In this document: positions 61,903-64,000 of the stretch, piece by piece
Layout of the letters: every line of letters begins with the position of its first letter
Position numbering within the stretch: position 1 is the first letter of the stretch
NCBI RefSeq assembly: GCF_963678635.1
Contig: NC_087066.1
Location: 52,034,312 to 52,098,311 of the forward strand
DNA length: 64,000 nucleotides
Source of the DNA: Symsagittifera roscoffensis
Taxonomy: Eukaryota; Xenacoelomorpha; Acoela; Convolutidae
Reading direction: 5' to 3'
Notes under the pieces: generated by a model
What the model was told of the DNA's origin: nothing
Databases searched by the model: none
Seen by the model: the letters and a program-made list of their open reading frames with translations, nothing else
Made by a program: the position numbers and the translations under genes

Positions 61903-63567
61903 ATGAACGTCGAAGTCGAAAGAGAACTCGAACATGAAGTATTCCAAGTTCGATTTAACAGCCTTCCGTTTTTGGCTGCTAGCTCTGGTAAACAGAGAAG
62001 AGTAAGTACTCAACTTATATCGGGCCAAATCTTCTTCTACCCCACCATTGACACCGGAAGTTTGGCTTCTTTTTTGAACAAACTTACTACTGATTTGATC
62101 TTGAAGAAGAATCCATCGCTGATATTCAAGGAAATAACGCGTCAACTAGTTCTTTGGCACCCTAACGATTCCGACCTTCCCTCTAATGGATGGAAGGTCG
62201 CGGATGCATTGTTCTTAGTTTCCGAGAACAGAAGTAGAAACTTTTTGGACTTGATCTGCACGAGAAGCTGGGTGTAGTAGCGGCACACTTAAAACCGGCC
62301 GAAGTCAACCTCCTCGAAGAGAATATTCAAGACTCATTATTATAATTTTTTATCCACGAGAAGACATGCCCATGTTTTCAGTCAGTTAGGGCAATCAAGA
62401 AACCATAAAGTGTTTACAATTTCCCCTCATATCTAACCAAGTAAAAGGAAGATAAATCCAATTCACATACAAGACCGAGTTGCCGGTGAAAATAGGAAAG
62501 TTATCAAAGACAATCACCTTGAAAAGCTCAAAAAGTGCAAAATGGACCACTTCATTGCTCCTATTCTACTTACTGAGAAGAAAGATGGGACCTATTAAAT
62601 TAGCTTTTAACGCGAAGCCTATGAACAGCCAAATCTGGAAAAAAAAGTACAAGATACACAATAGGCATGGGTTATTAGATTTAAACGCTCAGATCATCAC
62701 TAATGATGTGCCGGGTGAAGTGTGTTTCACAACCTTGGACTTCAAATACGCTCAAAGACAATTTCCAGTTTCAACGCAAACTAGTAGCCATTGTAACTAC
62801 AGCATTTTGCGTGGAGAGGCTACGGGGACCTATCGGATTAAGACGGGTTTCTGCGGGCTTATTGTCCTGCCGAAAGGATCCCAGAAAGACATGGATTGTA
62901 CATTACAGGGAATGGGAGGAGTCATTTGCTACCTCGTTGACATCTTAGTGGTCACCAATGTTGATGTGTTGGACCGCAACAACCTAGTGGAAGAAAAAAT
63001 GAAGTGGATTCATACTGAAGGATGGGCGCGTTCTTTGAAGCAATTGTGATACTCAATGGGGACAATAAACGTGTTGCAAAAACTTACAGTGCATTTTAGA
63101 TAGTCGCTAGAAGCTTGTGATAAGCAATCATTAATGTGGGAGAGGATCAGAAAACCGCATTTGAAAAAATCATTGATGTTATAGCAAAAACTCAAACTCT
63201 TTTTCCTTACGACTCATCAAAGCCATCACTGATCCAAAATTTTGGGAGTGTAAAAGAACTGGAAACGAAGTTTTGGGCTCCAATTACGTTTGCATCTCGT
63301 TTTCTCAATAACGCTGAAATCCAGTACAGAATTAACGAGCTCGAGTTCTTTGCTATAAGATGATCCTGAGAATATTTCCGCGGTTCTCGCTTCTCAAAAC
63401 TTCCTGACCAAAAGGCTATTATTTTTGCGTTAAATGAACTCTATGGAAATAAGTCGAACCAATCTTGTTTGTGTCGTTGGGCGGATAGACTCCAACTTTT
63501 AGATTTTGAAGTTATACATGTACCAGTGTCCGGTTATGCATTGAGGCATTCTACCTTCTCAAAATGA
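61903..63567 (+). pseudogene. Dead Ty3/Gypsy pol fragment
   Basis: A protease-RT linker-like open frame (61903-62277) is followed by RT (62480-63049) and RNase H (63136-63567) in shifting frames. RT blocks include GPIKLAFNAKPMNSQIWKKK, VPGEVCFTTLDFKYAQRQF and GTYRIKTGFCGLIVLP. The catalytic box reads YLVDIL, so the first Asp of Y-L-D-D is lost. RNase H ends with SCLCRWADRLQLLDFEVIHV. It is a different Gypsy lineage from the intact element, with no LTRs or integrase in view. Confidence 0.85.
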
Positions 63568-64000
63568 GGAATTTTTTGCTGGAAATTGATCTGAATTTTT
63601 AAAAGGGCAATTATTTATAAGAATACAAACCCTAATGATCAGGCAAAAGTAGTTTAAAACCAATTAGATTCCGCGGTTTAAATAAAGGTCATAACCCTCA
63701 CCTCTGTATTATATCGGTTGACCAATCAGATTATGCGTGTTTAGTTATTTAAACAATCAGAACTCGCAAAAAGTCGTCAGAGGGCTCCCACAATGTTACC
63801 AAGGATGCCAGTCAATCACAGTTGAGCATGAAGTTGCAAAAAAAAATTGGTCACTAGAGGGCTCTCGTGAGAACAATTTGGCGCTCGTTCAATCAGATGG
63901 CTGTATGCAAAAGCATTTCTCATATTTCCTACCACTGAAGAGATATGTTATGCGTGGGAAAATTCAGCCATAGACATTCGAGTATGCATACTGGAAATCG
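63568..64000. other. End of window, nothing recognised
   Basis: No domain or repeat found. It may be further decayed element sequence. Confidence 0.4.

Overview
This is a nuclear window from an AT-rich invertebrate genome, probably an arthropod. That rests on a spliced leucine-rich-repeat (LRR) receptor gene, BEL/Pao and Ty3/Gypsy LTR retroelements, Helentron-like and hAT-type DNA elements, non-LTR retrotransposon fragments and satellite DNA. Nothing bacterial is present, and the species cannot be named from the sequence.

The only host gene I can support runs on the minus strand from 38203 down to 2449. Eight small exons (1,317 nt in total) join without a frame break into a 438-residue protein: signal peptide, cysteine-capped LRR N-terminus, about ten LRRs, cysteine-capped LRR C-terminus, one transmembrane helix and an 11-residue tail. 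The other 34 kb of the gene is intron, much of it filled with mobile elements. A local duplication of the last splice acceptor (2699) offers an alternative ending without the membrane helix.

Intron 3 holds a decayed BEL/Pao element (10702-20870). Its LTRs carry a tRNA-like Pol III promoter pair, and its 5' LTR is split by a Helentron-like insertion. Intron 1 holds a young, apparently intact Ty3/Gypsy element (23280-37263) with identical 408-bp LTRs and a 4-bp target duplication. It encodes a small basic ORF, a single 2,740-residue gag-pol and a third ORF with a hydrophobic N-terminus, followed by a canonical mini-intron. It lies antisense to the host gene and only about 50 nt upstream of exon 2's splice acceptor.

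Upstream of the LRR gene (38.2-64 kb) I see no host gene. The sequence holds a hAT-type MITE, a duplicated block leading into a 33-bp satellite (41.3-47.1 kb), a 200-N assembly gap, two tandem copies of a dead LINE reverse-transcriptase fragment, a nest of foldback DNA elements with a 1.1-kb palindrome (52-57.6 kb), two head-to-tail Helentron-like copies (59.5-60.5 kb) and a dead Gypsy pol remnant (61.9-63.6 kb).
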